Positions 1 to 6,944 of a stretch of DNA of 11,353 nucleotides are shown one piece after another (within the stretch, counting starts at the first letter, position 1; each line of letters starts with the position of its first letter). Made by a program: the position numbers and the translations under genes. This DNA comes from Sphingomonas sp. (GTDB lineage: Bacteria > Pseudomonadota > Alphaproteobacteria > Sphingomonadales > Sphingomonadaceae). Below the pieces are notes generated by a model. It was given only the letters and a program-made list of their open reading frames with translations. It was not told where the DNA came from and did not search any database. The stretch covers positions 1-11,353 of the forward strand of contig JAFBAM010000179.1 in assembly GCA_019247755.1 (NCBI GenBank), in the 5' to 3' direction.

Positions 1-515
1 GCGAGGTGATCCTTGATCAGGTCGAGCTTCACGCGTGCGTCGGCCGCGTAGCGGGTGTCTGGGTAACGGCGGATCAGCTCACCGAAGGCGTCCGACGCCT
101 GCTGGGTGGTGGTCTGGTCGCGGGTGACGTCGTCGATCTGCTGATAATAGCTCATGCCGATCAAATACTGAGCGTAAGGCGCCTCGGCATTGCCCGGGTG
201 GATCGTGACGAACCGCTGCGCCGAATTGATCGCATCGGTGTATTTGCGTGCTAGGTAATAATTGAAAGCGCTCATCAGCTGCGCGCGGCGGGCCCAGACC
301 GAGTAGGGGTGCTGGCGCTCGACCTCGTCGAACAGCTTGGCCGACTGCTCATAGTCGCCGCTGTCCATCGTCCGCTTGGCGGCCGTGTAGAGCGAGCTCA
401 CGTCGCGAGCGACATAGGCCGTGTCCGCCTTTTTCCCGCCATGCGCGCAGGCGCCAAGCGGGAGCACCGCAACGGCGGCAAACAGCAGTGTGACGGACCG
501 GGAAACTTTCAGCAT
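1..515 (-). CDS. bamD: BamD, outer-membrane assembly lipoprotein (3' end cut by window edge)
   Basis: BamD is the essential periplasmic lipoprotein of the BAM complex, which folds beta-barrel proteins into the outer membrane. The first 171 codons are present and the C-terminal third lies beyond the left edge. The start ATG (515-513) follows a GAGG Shine-Dalgarno with a 5-base spacer. Residues 1-22 form a lipoprotein signal peptide ending in the lipobox LGAC, with Cys23 as the lipidated residue. The mature part shows BamD-type TPR helices: a YTAAK...DYEQSAKLFDEVERQHPYS stretch around residues 43-70, then ARRAQLMSAFNYYLARKY, AINSAQRFVTIHP and YAQYLIGMSYY. The conserved segment DVTRDQTTTQQASDAF follows. 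The gene is on the same strand as secF, 80 bases downstream of its stop, so co-transcription is plausible. Identity rests on lipobox plus TPR pattern and is strong. No oddities are seen in the visible part. Confidence 0.93.
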   Translation of the reverse strand, partial: MLKVSRSVTLLFAAVAVLPLGACAHGGKKADTAYVARDVSSLYTAAKRTMDSGDYEQSAKLFDEVERQHPYSVWARRAQLMSAFNYYLARKYTDAINSAQRFVTIHPGNAEAPYAQYLIGMSYYQQIDDVTRDQTTTQQASDAFGELIRRYPDTRYAADARVKLDLIKDHL

Positions 516-595
516 GAGGACCTCATTAGCGTGGGCTCCGATGGAGGCCAAGCAGGGCATGGACGGCCAAAGCTTGGCGCTCGCTGAACGGAAAG

Positions 596-1549
596 TCAGA
601 CAGGCTGGGCCTCGGCCTCATCCTTGTCGTCGACCTTGAGGAAACTGTCGGGCTTAACCCCGAGCCAGACCAGGGTCGGGACCGAGATGTAGATCGAGGA
701 ATAGGTGCCGATGATGACCCCGAGGAAGATCGCAATGGCGAGGCCGAAGATCACCTGCGGGCCGATCAGCATCAGCACGCCAAGGGCGATGAGGACGGTC
801 AGCGAGGTCACGACGGTCCGTGCCAGCGTTTCGTTGAGCGTCAGATTGAGAAGCGGCAAGATGGACATCCTGCGATACTTCCTAAGGTTTTCGCGGACGC
901 GGTCGTAGATGACGACGGTGTCGTTCAGCGAATAACCGACGATGGTCAGGAAGGCGGCGACGACGTTGAGGTCGACCGGCAATTGGGTGAAGGCGAAGAA
1001 GCCAAGCGTCATCGCAATGTCGTGGGCAAGCGTCAGCAATGCGCCGACGCCGAACTGCCATTCGAACCGGAACCAGATGTAGATGGCAATGCCAATCATC
1101 GCGAAGGCGATGGCTTTGGCGCTGTCGGCCGCAAGCTCTTCGCTGACCTTGCCCGAAACCGATTCGCCAGCGTCGACGCGGGCGCCCGGGTAATCCCGCG
1201 GAAGCAAGGTCCGGATCTTGCTGACGACGACATTCGACGCCGTCTCGGGACCGGGGGGCTTGGGCAGCCGGATCTGATAAGTCCGATCGCCCTTGTCGAG
1301 CGCCTGGATGCTCGCTTCGCACCCGCAAAGCTTGTCGACTTCGGTCCTCAGACGGTCGATTTGTATCGGCTGCACAAACTCGGCGCGGACAACCTCGCCG
1401 CCAACGAAGTCGATGCCAAGGTTGAGGCCGCGGTAGATCGTGTAGCTTATCGACGCGACCGTCGCGATGAGCGACAGGATGAGCGCGATGTTGCGCCAAC
1501 GCATGAAGTCGACGTTGGTATGGTCAGGAACGAGCTTAAGCAGCTTCAT
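596..1549 (-). CDS. secF: SecF, protein translocase accessory subunit
   Basis: SecF pairs with SecD and YajC in the inner membrane and uses the proton motive force to help pull preproteins through SecYEG. The 317-residue product has TM1 at about 20-39, the SecD/F signature GIDFVGG (45-51), and a periplasmic P4 domain (about 52-140). A five-helix membrane bundle follows, with the SecF hallmark VGYSLNDTVV (204-213) and DRVREN (216-221). Asp210 and Arg217 are in the region tied to proton coupling in the family. I chose ATG 1549: an AAGG box partly inside the secD stop lies about 10 bases upstream. An in-frame TTG three codons earlier (1558) sits too close to that box. The start is 12 bases past the secD stop, indicating one transcript with secD. 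Length is typical of alphaproteobacterial SecF. Confidence 0.96.
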   Translation of the reverse strand: MKLLKLVPDHTNVDFMRWRNIALILSLIATVASISYTIYRGLNLGIDFVGGEVVRAEFVQPIQIDRLRTEVDKLCGCEASIQALDKGDRTYQIRLPKPPGPETASNVVVSKIRTLLPRDYPGARVDAGESVSGKVSEELAADSAKAIAFAMIGIAIYIWFRFEWQFGVGALLTLAHDIAMTLGFFAFTQLPVDLNVVAAFLTIVGYSLNDTVVIYDRVRENLRKYRRMSILPLLNLTLNETLARTVVTSLTVLIALGVLMLIGPQVIFGLAIAIFLGVIIGTYSSIYISVPTLVWLGVKPDSFLKVDDKDEAEAQPV

Positions 1550-1561
1550 GCGGAACAAGCC

Positions 1562-3154
1562 TTAGATATTGATCGCGCGGGGCCGGGTGCGCCGGATCCA
1601 GAGCGCCACCAGCATGCGGGTGAAATAGACGGCGGTGAACACCGACGTGACGACGCCAATCAGCAGCACGATCGCGAAACCGCGGACCGGACCGGAGCCG
1701 AAATAGGCCATGATCCCGGCCGAGATGACGTGGGTGACGTTGGCGTCGATGATGGCGTGCATGGCCTCGCGATAACCGGTTTCGACCGCATCGATGATTC
1801 TTCGCCCGCGGTGCATTTCCTCGCGAATGCGCTCGTTGATGAGCACGTTCGCGTCGACCGCGGCGCCGATGGTCAGGATGAACCCGGCGATGCCCGGGAG
1901 GGTCAGCGTCGCGTTGAACATCGCCATGATCCCGAGGATCAGGAAGGCGTTCACCACCAGCGCGATGTTCGCGTAGACGCCGAAGCGGCCGTAGGTGATC
2001 AGCATGAACAGGATCACGCCAAGGGTACCGACGGCGCTGGCGATCGCGCCCTTGTGGATCGAGTCCTGACCTAGCTCCGCGCTGACCGTTCGCTCCTCGA
2101 TCACATTCAGCTTCACCGGGAGCTTGCCGGAGGCGAGGCTGACCGCGAGGTCGTGTGCGCTCTGGACGGTGAAGCTGCCCGCGATCTGCGCCCGACCGCC
2201 GAGGATCGGCTCGTTAATGTTCGGGGCCGACAACACCTTGTCGTCGAGGATGATCGCGAACGGCTTGTTCACATTCTCCTGGGTGGCGCGCGCGAACCGG
2301 CGTGCACCGGCGGTGTTGAAGGTGATGTCGATGTCGGGGCGGCCGTCCTGGTCGAAGCTCTGCTTGGCGTCGACGAGCTGATCGCCCGAAACCATCACCC
2401 GGCGCTTCACGGCGATGAAGCCGCTACCATCGGCCATCGGCAGCACCTGACTGCCGGGAGGAGCGCGGCCCTGCTGGACTTCCTGCGGATTCGCCGACTG
2501 GTCGACGAGCTTGAACTCGAGCCGCGCGGTCTGGCCGATCAGCTGCTTCAGCTGCTCCGGGTTCTCGACGCCCGGGACCTCGACGAGGATGCGGTTGCCG
2601 CCCTCGGTGATGACCGTGATTTCCTTGGTTCCGCCCGGATCGATGCGGCGTCGAACGACGTCGCGCGCAACGCCCATCGCGTCCTTCAGCGCCTGCGCCG
2701 TCCCGCTCGGTGTGGGAGTCATGACGACGCGGGTCGAATCGACGACGCCGACGTCCCAGTCACGCTGGCCCGTCAGCGCAAGCGGCTTGGTGAGGTTGCG
2801 CATCCGATCGACCGCGGCATCAACCTGGGTCGGGTTGCGGACGAGGAACGACAGGCGGCCGCCGGCGGTCGAGATGTCGCCGATCTCGATGCGGGGATCG
2901 CGGCGAAGCTCGGTCGAAACCGAATCCTCCATGGCTTGGAGTCGCTGTTTCTGCGCGTCGGCGGCGTCGGCTTCGAGCAGCAGGTGCGAACCGCCGGCAA
3001 GATCGAGGCCGAGGCTGATCTTGTACTGCGGCAGCCATTTCGGCCACGCATCCGCATAACGAGTGAAGCTAAGCAGGCTCGGGATCGACAGCAGGACGCC
3101 CAGCGCGACGACCAGGCTGACCAGCCAGACCTTCCACTTCGGAAATTCGAGCAT
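1562..3154 (-). CDS. secD: SecD, protein translocase accessory subunit
   Basis: SecD is the large partner of SecF in the SecDF-YajC complex, which drives late, proton-coupled steps of protein export. The 530-residue protein has TM1 at about 8-28 and the family signature GLDLAGG (49-55). A large periplasmic P1 region follows, including the VRRRIDPGGTKE and ILVEVPGVENPEQLK stretches. The C-terminal five-helix bundle carries TLPGIAGFILTIGAAVDANV and the adjoining LINERIREE motif, diagnostic of SecD. Length fits alphaproteobacterial SecD (shorter than the E. coli protein). The start ATG overlaps the yajC stop by one base (TGATG) and has no clear Shine-Dalgarno of its own, suggesting translational coupling to yajC. 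Confidence 0.97.
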   Translation of the reverse strand: MLEFPKWKVWLVSLVVALGVLLSIPSLLSFTRYADAWPKWLPQYKISLGLDLAGGSHLLLEADAADAQKQRLQAMEDSVSTELRRDPRIEIGDISTAGGRLSFLVRNPTQVDAAVDRMRNLTKPLALTGQRDWDVGVVDSTRVVMTPTPSGTAQALKDAMGVARDVVRRRIDPGGTKEITVITEGGNRILVEVPGVENPEQLKQLIGQTARLEFKLVDQSANPQEVQQGRAPPGSQVLPMADGSGFIAVKRRVMVSGDQLVDAKQSFDQDGRPDIDITFNTAGARRFARATQENVNKPFAIILDDKVLSAPNINEPILGGRAQIAGSFTVQSAHDLAVSLASGKLPVKLNVIEERTVSAELGQDSIHKGAIASAVGTLGVILFMLITYGRFGVYANIALVVNAFLILGIMAMFNATLTLPGIAGFILTIGAAVDANVLINERIREEMHRGRRIIDAVETGYREAMHAIIDANVTHVISAGIMAYFGSGPVRGFAIVLLIGVVTSVFTAVYFTRMLVALWIRRTRPRAINI

Positions 3155-3498
3155 CAGTCGTTCGCCGGCTTGCCGGTTGGCGACAGCACGTTGCTGATCG
3201 TCGACTTGATGACGCGGATCTTCACGCCCTGCGCGATCTCCACCTCGGCCTCGTCATCGCTGACCTTTGTAACGCGGCCGCGAATGCCGCCCCCGGTAAT
3301 GACTTCATCACCCTTCTTCACAGCGTTGATCGCCGCCTGATGCTGCTTCACCCGCTGCTGCTGCGGTCGGATCATCAGGATGTAGAAAATGCCGAAGATC
3401 AGCAGCCAGGGCAGGATTCCCAAGAGGATTCCGGCGGTGCCGCCGGCCTGTCCGGCAGGCGCCGTCTGCATCATCAACAATGTGGGTTGGTTGGACAT
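3154..3498 (-). CDS. yajC: YajC, preprotein translocase subunit
   Basis: YajC is a small single-pass inner-membrane protein of the SecDF-YajC accessory complex. The 114-residue product has a Met/Gln/Gly-rich N-terminus, one TM helix (about 22-43) and, directly after it, the family motif IRPQQQR (43-49). The cytoplasmic domain reads KKGDEVITGGGIRGRVTKV, followed by an acidic strand segment (DDEAEVEIAQGVKIRV); this is the YajC beta-rich fold. The Shine-Dalgarno is weak (a GGAAAG about 13 bases upstream). It heads the yajC-secD-secF gene run and lies 77 bases downstream of tRNA-Pro on the same strand, so it may share the tRNA promoter. Confidence 0.96.
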   Translation of the reverse strand: MSNQPTLLMMQTAPAGQAGGTAGILLGILPWLLIFGIFYILMIRPQQQRVKQHQAAINAVKKGDEVITGGGIRGRVTKVSDDEAEVEIAQGVKIRVIKSTISNVLSPTGKPAND

Positions 3499-3545
3499 TG
3501 CGGCGTGCTGACTTTCCGATTGAAGGGATGATCATCACGCATAAC

Positions 3546-3564
3546 GGCAGTCTCCCAGACTGCC
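3546..3564 (-). terminator. Perfect 8-bp hairpin just after tRNA-Pro
   Basis: The stem GGCAGTCT/AGACTGCC (8 perfect base pairs) closes a 3-base loop. It begins 11 bases past the encoded CCA end of tRNA-Pro and lies before yajC. No run of T follows on the minus strand (GTTATGCG), so it is not a classical intrinsic terminator. It may be a leaky terminator or a 3'-processing/stability element between tRNA and yajC mRNA. The structure is seen directly; the role is inferred. Confidence 0.4.
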
Positions 3565-3575
3565 TATCGCGATGA

Positions 3576-3652
3576 TGGTCGGGGCGACTGGATTCGAACC
3601 AGCGACCTCCACACCCCCAGTGTGATGCGCTACCAGGCTGCGCTACGCCCCG
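3576..3652 (-). tRNA. tRNA-Pro, anticodon GGG
   Basis: The 77-base gene folds as a complete cloverleaf. The acceptor stem is CGGGGCG/CGCCCCG and the D stem is GCGC/GCGC. The anticodon stem is TCACA/TGTGG with loop CTGGGGG, giving anticodon GGG at 3618-3616. The T arm is GCTGG-TTCGAAT-CCAGT. The discriminator is A and CCA is encoded in the DNA. It reads CCC and CCU proline codons. No base departs from the normal tRNA pattern. Confidence 0.97.
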
Positions 3653-3663
3653 ACTTGGCGCGG

Positions 3664-3692
3664 CATCTAGGCAGCGCTACCCGACAAGGCAA
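3664..3692 (-). promoter_or_regulatory. Candidate sigma-70-type promoter for tRNA-Pro
   Basis: On the minus strand, TTGCCT (3692-3687) and TAGATG (3669-3664) are separated by 17 bases, and the -10 box ends 11 bases before the mature tRNA 5' end. Matches to TTGACA and TATAAT are partial (4/6 and 3/6), but spacing and position are right for a tRNA promoter. Initiation near 3657 would leave a very short 5' leader for RNase P. The promoter may also serve yajC-secD-secF by readthrough. Confidence 0.4.
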
Positions 3693-3710
3693 GGCGGGAG
3701 GGTCGGCCGG

Positions 3711-4412
3711 GTGGCGCGCAGGCGACGAAAAAGCAAATCGGGCAAGTGGGTTGGGCGAATCCTGACGGCGATGCTCGTGGTTCCCGCTCTCTACCTGGTG
3801 GCCGCGCTGATCGGCTCGCTGGTGTCGGTCAACAGCGGCTGGAGCGAGCCCGCGGACGGCATTACCGTCTACCTTGCCGACAATGGTATCCACTCCGATC
3901 TCATCATGCCGGTGAAGGCCGGGGGGCTCGATTGGGCGCCGCTATTTTCAGAGGATGATTTCGCGGCCGCTCCCTCGGATGCGGGCTGGATCGCCTTCGG
4001 GTCCGGAGAGCGGCGCGTCTACCTCGATACGCCGACCTGGTGGGACATCCGCCCGCGAACGATCTGGTCAGCGCTCGCCGGGGGCAAGCGAGTGATGCAC
4101 GTCGAATATGTGCCGGCGCCTTATTACGCTGTCCGGCAAATCCGGCTGCGGCCCGAGGAATATCGCCGTCTGTGGTCCGCGATCCGCGCCGATTTCGCGC
4201 TTGGGCCGGACGGCAAGCCGCAGCGGATCGATCATCGGGGCTACGGTCCAGCCGACGCTTTCTATCAGGCGACGGGCAAGGCCAACGCAGTCCGTACGTG
4301 CAATGCCGTGGTGGCCAATTGGCTGAGGCTCGCCGGAGTGAAAACGAGCCTGTGGCCGCCATTCGATAACGGACTTACCTGGCGATACCGACGGTTACCT
4401 CAGAGTACGTAG
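3711..4412 (+). CDS. DUF2459 / TIGR02117-family membrane-anchored protein
   Basis: The function of this family is not established. The 233-residue product has a very basic N-terminus (ARRRRKSKSGK), one TM helix (about 15-40) and then a presumably periplasmic globular domain. Recognisable family features are ITVYLADNGIHSDLIMP (51-67) with His61, the GERRVYLDTPTWWD region (99-112), HVEYVP (130-135) and RTCNAVVANWL (195-205) with Cys197. The tail reads AGVKTSLWPPFDNGLTW. A conserved His and Cys in such positions could form a thiol catalytic pair, but that is inference. The GTG start is supported by GGGAGGG (3696-3702) with an 8-base spacer. The last 13 bases overlap the 3' end of hslU on the opposite strand. 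Transcription is divergent from tRNA-Pro. Confidence 0.85.
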   Translation: MARRRRKSKSGKWVGRILTAMLVVPALYLVAALIGSLVSVNSGWSEPADGITVYLADNGIHSDLIMPVKAGGLDWAPLFSEDDFAAAPSDAGWIAFGSGERRVYLDTPTWWDIRPRTIWSALAGGKRVMHVEYVPAPYYAVRQIRLRPEEYRRLWSAIRADFALGPDGKPQRIDHRGYGPADAFYQATGKANAVRTCNAVVANWLRLAGVKTSLWPPFDNGLTWRYRRLPQST

Positions 4413-5698
4413 CGGCTGAGGTCGGCGTTCTTGGCGATCCCGCTGAGCTGCTTGTTCACGAAGGCCGCATCGACGACCAGCGTTTCGCCAGCCCGATCCT
4501 CTGCGTCGAAGCTGACGTCCTCGAGCAGTTTCTCCATCACGGTCTGCAGCCGGCGCGCGCCGATATTCTCTACCGCCTCATTCACTTCGGCGGCAATGCG
4601 AGCGAGCTGCTCGATGCCGTCGTCGGCGAACTCGACCTTCACGCCTTCGGTGCTGAGCAAGGCCCGGTACTGCTCGGTCAGGCTGGCACGGGTCGCCGAC
4701 AGGATGCGGACAAAGTCCTCCTGCGTCAGCGCCTTCAGCTCGACCCGGATCGGCAGGCGCCCCTGAAGCTCCGGCAATAGATCCGCAGGCTTGGCGATGT
4801 GGAAGGCGCCGCTGGCGATGAACAGGATATGATCCGTCTTTAGAGGCCCATATTTGGTCGCGACCGTCGTGCCCTCGATCAGCGGCAGGAGGTCGCGCTG
4901 GACGCCCTCGCGGCTGACCGATCCGCCGCGCACGTCGCTGACCGCGATCTTGTCGATCTCGTCGAGGAAGACGATGCCGTTCGCCTCCGCATCGGCTAGC
5001 GCGACGCGGTTGATGTCGTCGGGGTCGACGCGCTTGTCGGCTTCCTCGTCGGTCAGCCGCTGGAAAGCCTCGGGCACCTTCAGCTTGCGCCGCTTGCGCG
5101 GGCCTCCGCCCATCGCCTTGCCCATCAACGACTTCAAATCGAACACCTGCGCGCCCATGCCGGGGATCTCGAAGGGCATGTTCGGCGCCTCGTCGACCTC
5201 GATCTCGACTTCGGCCTGGTCGAGGCTGCCATCGGAGAAACGTTGCCTGAAGCTCTGTCGTGTGGCCTCGCTCGACCCTTTGCCGGTCAGCGCGTCGAGC
5301 AATTTGTCCATTGCCGCTTCCTCGGCCGCGGCGCGGACCTTGTTGCGGCGGCGGTCGCGCTCCAGTCGTACGGCTTCCTCGACCAGGTCGCGGGCGATCT
5401 GCTCGACGTCACGGCCGACATAGCCAACCTCGGTGAACTTGGTCGCCTCGACCTTCACGAACGGCGCATCGGCGAGCTTCGCGAGGCGCCGGCTGATCTC
5501 GGTCTTGCCGCAACCCGTCGGGCCGATCATCAGGATGTTCTTCGGCGTCACCTCGTCGCGAAGCTCGGGCGACAGCTGCTGCCGGCGCCAGCGATTGCGT
5601 AGCGCGACAGCAACCGCCTTCTTGGCATCATCCTGGCCAATGATGTGCTCATTGAGCGCGGTGACGATCGCCTTGGGCGTCAGTTTGTCCTTCAGCAC
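4400..5698 (-). CDS. hslU: HslU, ATPase subunit of the HslVU protease
   Basis: HslU (ClpY) is a hexameric AAA+ unfoldase that feeds proteins into the HslV peptidase in the cytoplasm. Numbered from the chosen start, the protein has 432 residues: Walker A GPTGCGKT (59-66), pore loop GYVG (92-95) and a charged I-domain (about 110-235). Then come Walker B IVFLDE (242-247), sensor-2 GARR (380-383) and the C-terminal LSRYVL tail that docks into HslV. Three starts are in frame: ATG 5785 (overlaps hslV by 8 bases, weak RBS), ATG 5743 (no clear RBS) and GTG 5698. I prefer GTG 5698 because GGGGAG lies 9 bases upstream and the resulting N-terminus (LKDKLTPKAIV) matches where the family normally begins. 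The longer forms would add 15 or 29 residues. It is downstream of hslV. Confidence 0.95.
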   Translation of the reverse strand: MLKDKLTPKAIVTALNEHIIGQDDAKKAVAVALRNRWRRQQLSPELRDEVTPKNILMIGPTGCGKTEISRRLAKLADAPFVKVEATKFTEVGYVGRDVEQIARDLVEEAVRLERDRRRNKVRAAAEEAAMDKLLDALTGKGSSEATRQSFRQRFSDGSLDQAEVEIEVDEAPNMPFEIPGMGAQVFDLKSLMGKAMGGGPRKRRKLKVPEAFQRLTDEEADKRVDPDDINRVALADAEANGIVFLDEIDKIAVSDVRGGSVSREGVQRDLLPLIEGTTVATKYGPLKTDHILFIASGAFHIAKPADLLPELQGRLPIRVELKALTQEDFVRILSATRASLTEQYRALLSTEGVKVEFADDGIEQLARIAAEVNEAVENIGARRLQTVMEKLLEDVSFDAEDRAGETLVVDAAFVNKQLSGIAKNADLSRYVL

Positions 5699-5707
5699 TT
5701 CGGCTTG

Positions 5708-5713
5708 CTCCCC
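5708..5713 (-). promoter_or_regulatory. Shine-Dalgarno supporting GTG start of hslU
   Basis: GGGGAG on the minus strand, 9 bases before GTG 5698. It lies wholly inside a small hairpin (5709-5722, stem TCCCC/GGGGA, 4-base loop), so access to it could depend on RNA structure. If hslU starts further upstream this is simply coding sequence. Confidence 0.45.
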
Positions 5714-5777
5714 GCTCGGGGAAATCTTGGTCTGATAGTTCATTTCACGAACTATGTCGGGGGCGTCTCCGGGCACT

Positions 5778-6317
5778 TCAACCATCGATCGTCTCGACCG
5801 TCAGCCGGTCGTTGGTGAACACGCAAACCTCCGACGCGATCTGCATCGCCCGGCGGGCAAGTACCTCGGGGTCCTGCTCATAATCGGCGAGTGCCCGTGC
5901 CGCGGCGAGGGCGTAGTTGCCGCCGGAGCCTATTGCCGCGATGCCGGCCTCCGGCTCCAGCACATCGCCGTTGCCGGTAAGGATCAGCATCACATCCTTG
6001 TCGGCGACGATCATCAGCGCCTCGAGGTTGCGGAGATATTTGTCGGTCCGCCAGTCCTTGGCGAGCTCGACCGCCGCGCGCATCAACTGGCCATTATATT
6101 GCTCGAGCTTACGCTCCAGCCGCTCGAACAAAGTGAAGGCGTCGGCGGTCGCACCGGCGAAGCCGCCGATCACGTCGCCTTTCTCGCCAATGCGGCGGAC
6201 CTTCTTCGCATTGGGCTTCATCACCGTATTGCCCATCGACACCTGGCCGTCGCCGGCAATGACGGTCTTGCCGCCCTTGCGCACGCCGAGGATCGTGGTT
6301 CCGTGCCAACTTTCCAA
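5778..6317 (-). CDS. hslV: HslV, peptidase subunit of the HslVU protease
   Basis: HslV (ClpQ) is the proteasome-like threonine peptidase that forms the double-hexamer chamber capped by HslU. The product (179 residues from the chosen start) reads MESWHGTTILGVRKGGKTV. Thr7, after His-Gly, becomes the N-terminal catalytic Thr once the short prosegment is removed. Other family features are IAGDGQVSMGNTVMK (20-34), AKKVRR (37-42) with the active-site Lys, GGFAGATADAFTLFERLERK (51-70), AVELAKDWRTDK (82-93), LTGNGDV (113-119) and GSGGNYA (130-136). I chose TTG 6317 because AAGGAG lies 6 bases upstream and the length then fits the family. An in-frame ATG at 6365 would add 16 residues and make that AAGGAG coding. 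It precedes hslU, 79 bases before the preferred hslU start. Confidence 0.96.
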   Translation of the reverse strand: MESWHGTTILGVRKGGKTVIAGDGQVSMGNTVMKPNAKKVRRIGEKGDVIGGFAGATADAFTLFERLERKLEQYNGQLMRAAVELAKDWRTDKYLRNLEALMIVADKDVMLILTGNGDVLEPEAGIAAIGSGGNYALAAARALADYEQDPEVLARRAMQIASEVCVFTNDRLTVETIDG

Positions 6318-6323
6318 AGTCGT

Positions 6324-6329
6324 CTCCTT
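6324..6329 (-). promoter_or_regulatory. Shine-Dalgarno deciding TTG start of hslV
   Basis: AAGGAG on the minus strand, 6 bases before TTG 6317. It is close to the ideal anti-16S sequence and favours the non-ATG start over ATG 6365. Confidence 0.65.
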
Positions 6330-6371
6330 TGGAAATGAGGTGGGAGGCAGCCGCGGCCCTTGCAAGCGGCG

Positions 6372-6944
6372 CTAGTCGATCAGCTCTTCGAACTTCTTCT
6401 CGGGGATCAGCCACATGAAGGCCACGATCACGTAGATGACGACGCTGACCAGCGGCCACAGATAAGCGAGGGCGATGCCCAGAACGTAGGCCACGACGGT
6501 GATCCGACCGCGGTACCCCGGCTTGGTCAGCTTCCTGAGCGGCGCGTCGTCCGGGTTGGCCATGAACAGCACCGTGAAGAGTAAAGCGAACGACAGGGTG
6601 CAGAGGAGCATGATGACGCCGAACGCGATCACCGTGTCGCGGGTGACGCCGGCCTCCCCCACCCAGCGGACGACGAAGGGGATGAGGCTCAGCCAGAAGA
6701 GGAAGAACAGGTTCGCCAGCAATACGCGGCCGTTCACCCGCTTCGAGGCTTGCAACACGTTATGATGCTGCACCCAGTAAGTGCCGACCTTCACGAAGGA
6801 GAGCGCGTAGACGATGAACAGGATGGTCAGCGGCTGCAGCGCGGCCATGCCCGGAGCGTGAGGAACCGGTAGCTCCAGCACCATGATGGTGATGATGACG
6901 GCGATCACACCGTCGGTGAACGAGGTGAGGCGGTTGGTCGTCAC
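6372..6944 (-). CDS. TMEM175-family (DUF1211) potassium channel homologue, second of tandem pair
   Basis: TMEM175/DUF1211 proteins are six-helix membrane proteins; characterised members are potassium-permeable channels, tetrameric in bacteria. The product (190 residues from GTG 6944) carries the TM1 signature as R5-LTS-F9-T10-D11 followed by GVIAVIITIMVLEL. Five further hydrophobic segments follow, including YWVQHHNVLQASKRVNG between TM2 and TM3 and a last helix ending MWLIPEKKFEEL. The start forms a GTGA overlap of 4 bases with the stop of the upstream paralogue, implying translational coupling. An in-frame ATG at 7091 would add 49 residues read through the upstream gene in another frame; they look non-native, so it was rejected. 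At the position equivalent to a Ser of the human filter this protein has Ala15. It ends 54 bases before the hslV start. Confidence 0.88.
   Translation of the reverse strand: MTTNRLTSFTDGVIAVIITIMVLELPVPHAPGMAALQPLTILFIVYALSFVKVGTYWVQHHNVLQASKRVNGRVLLANLFFLFWLSLIPFVVRWVGEAGVTRDTVIAFGVIMLLCTLSFALLFTVLFMANPDDAPLRKLTKPGYRGRITVVAYVLGIALAYLWPLVSVVIYVIVAFMWLIPEKKFEELID

Noticed and set aside
516..595. Small stem GCCAA-GCT-TTGGC between secF and bamD as a terminator
   Set aside because: Only 5 base pairs and no T tract follows; more likely chance in GC-rich sequence.
983..3340. Long plus-strand open frames (983-2074 and 2153-3340) across the secF and secD genes
   Set aside because: They lie antisense to clear secF and secD genes, show a composition (His, Asp, Arg, Gly-rich, no domain) typical of antisense frames in GC-rich DNA, and have no recognisable motif.
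6335..6366. Possible heat-shock sigma-32 promoter upstream of hslV (CTTGCAA then CCCACCTCAT on the minus strand)
   Set aside because: The -35-like element is fair but the -10-like element matches poorly, and the implied start would leave only about 14 bases of leader before TTG 6317. Not strong enough to annotate.
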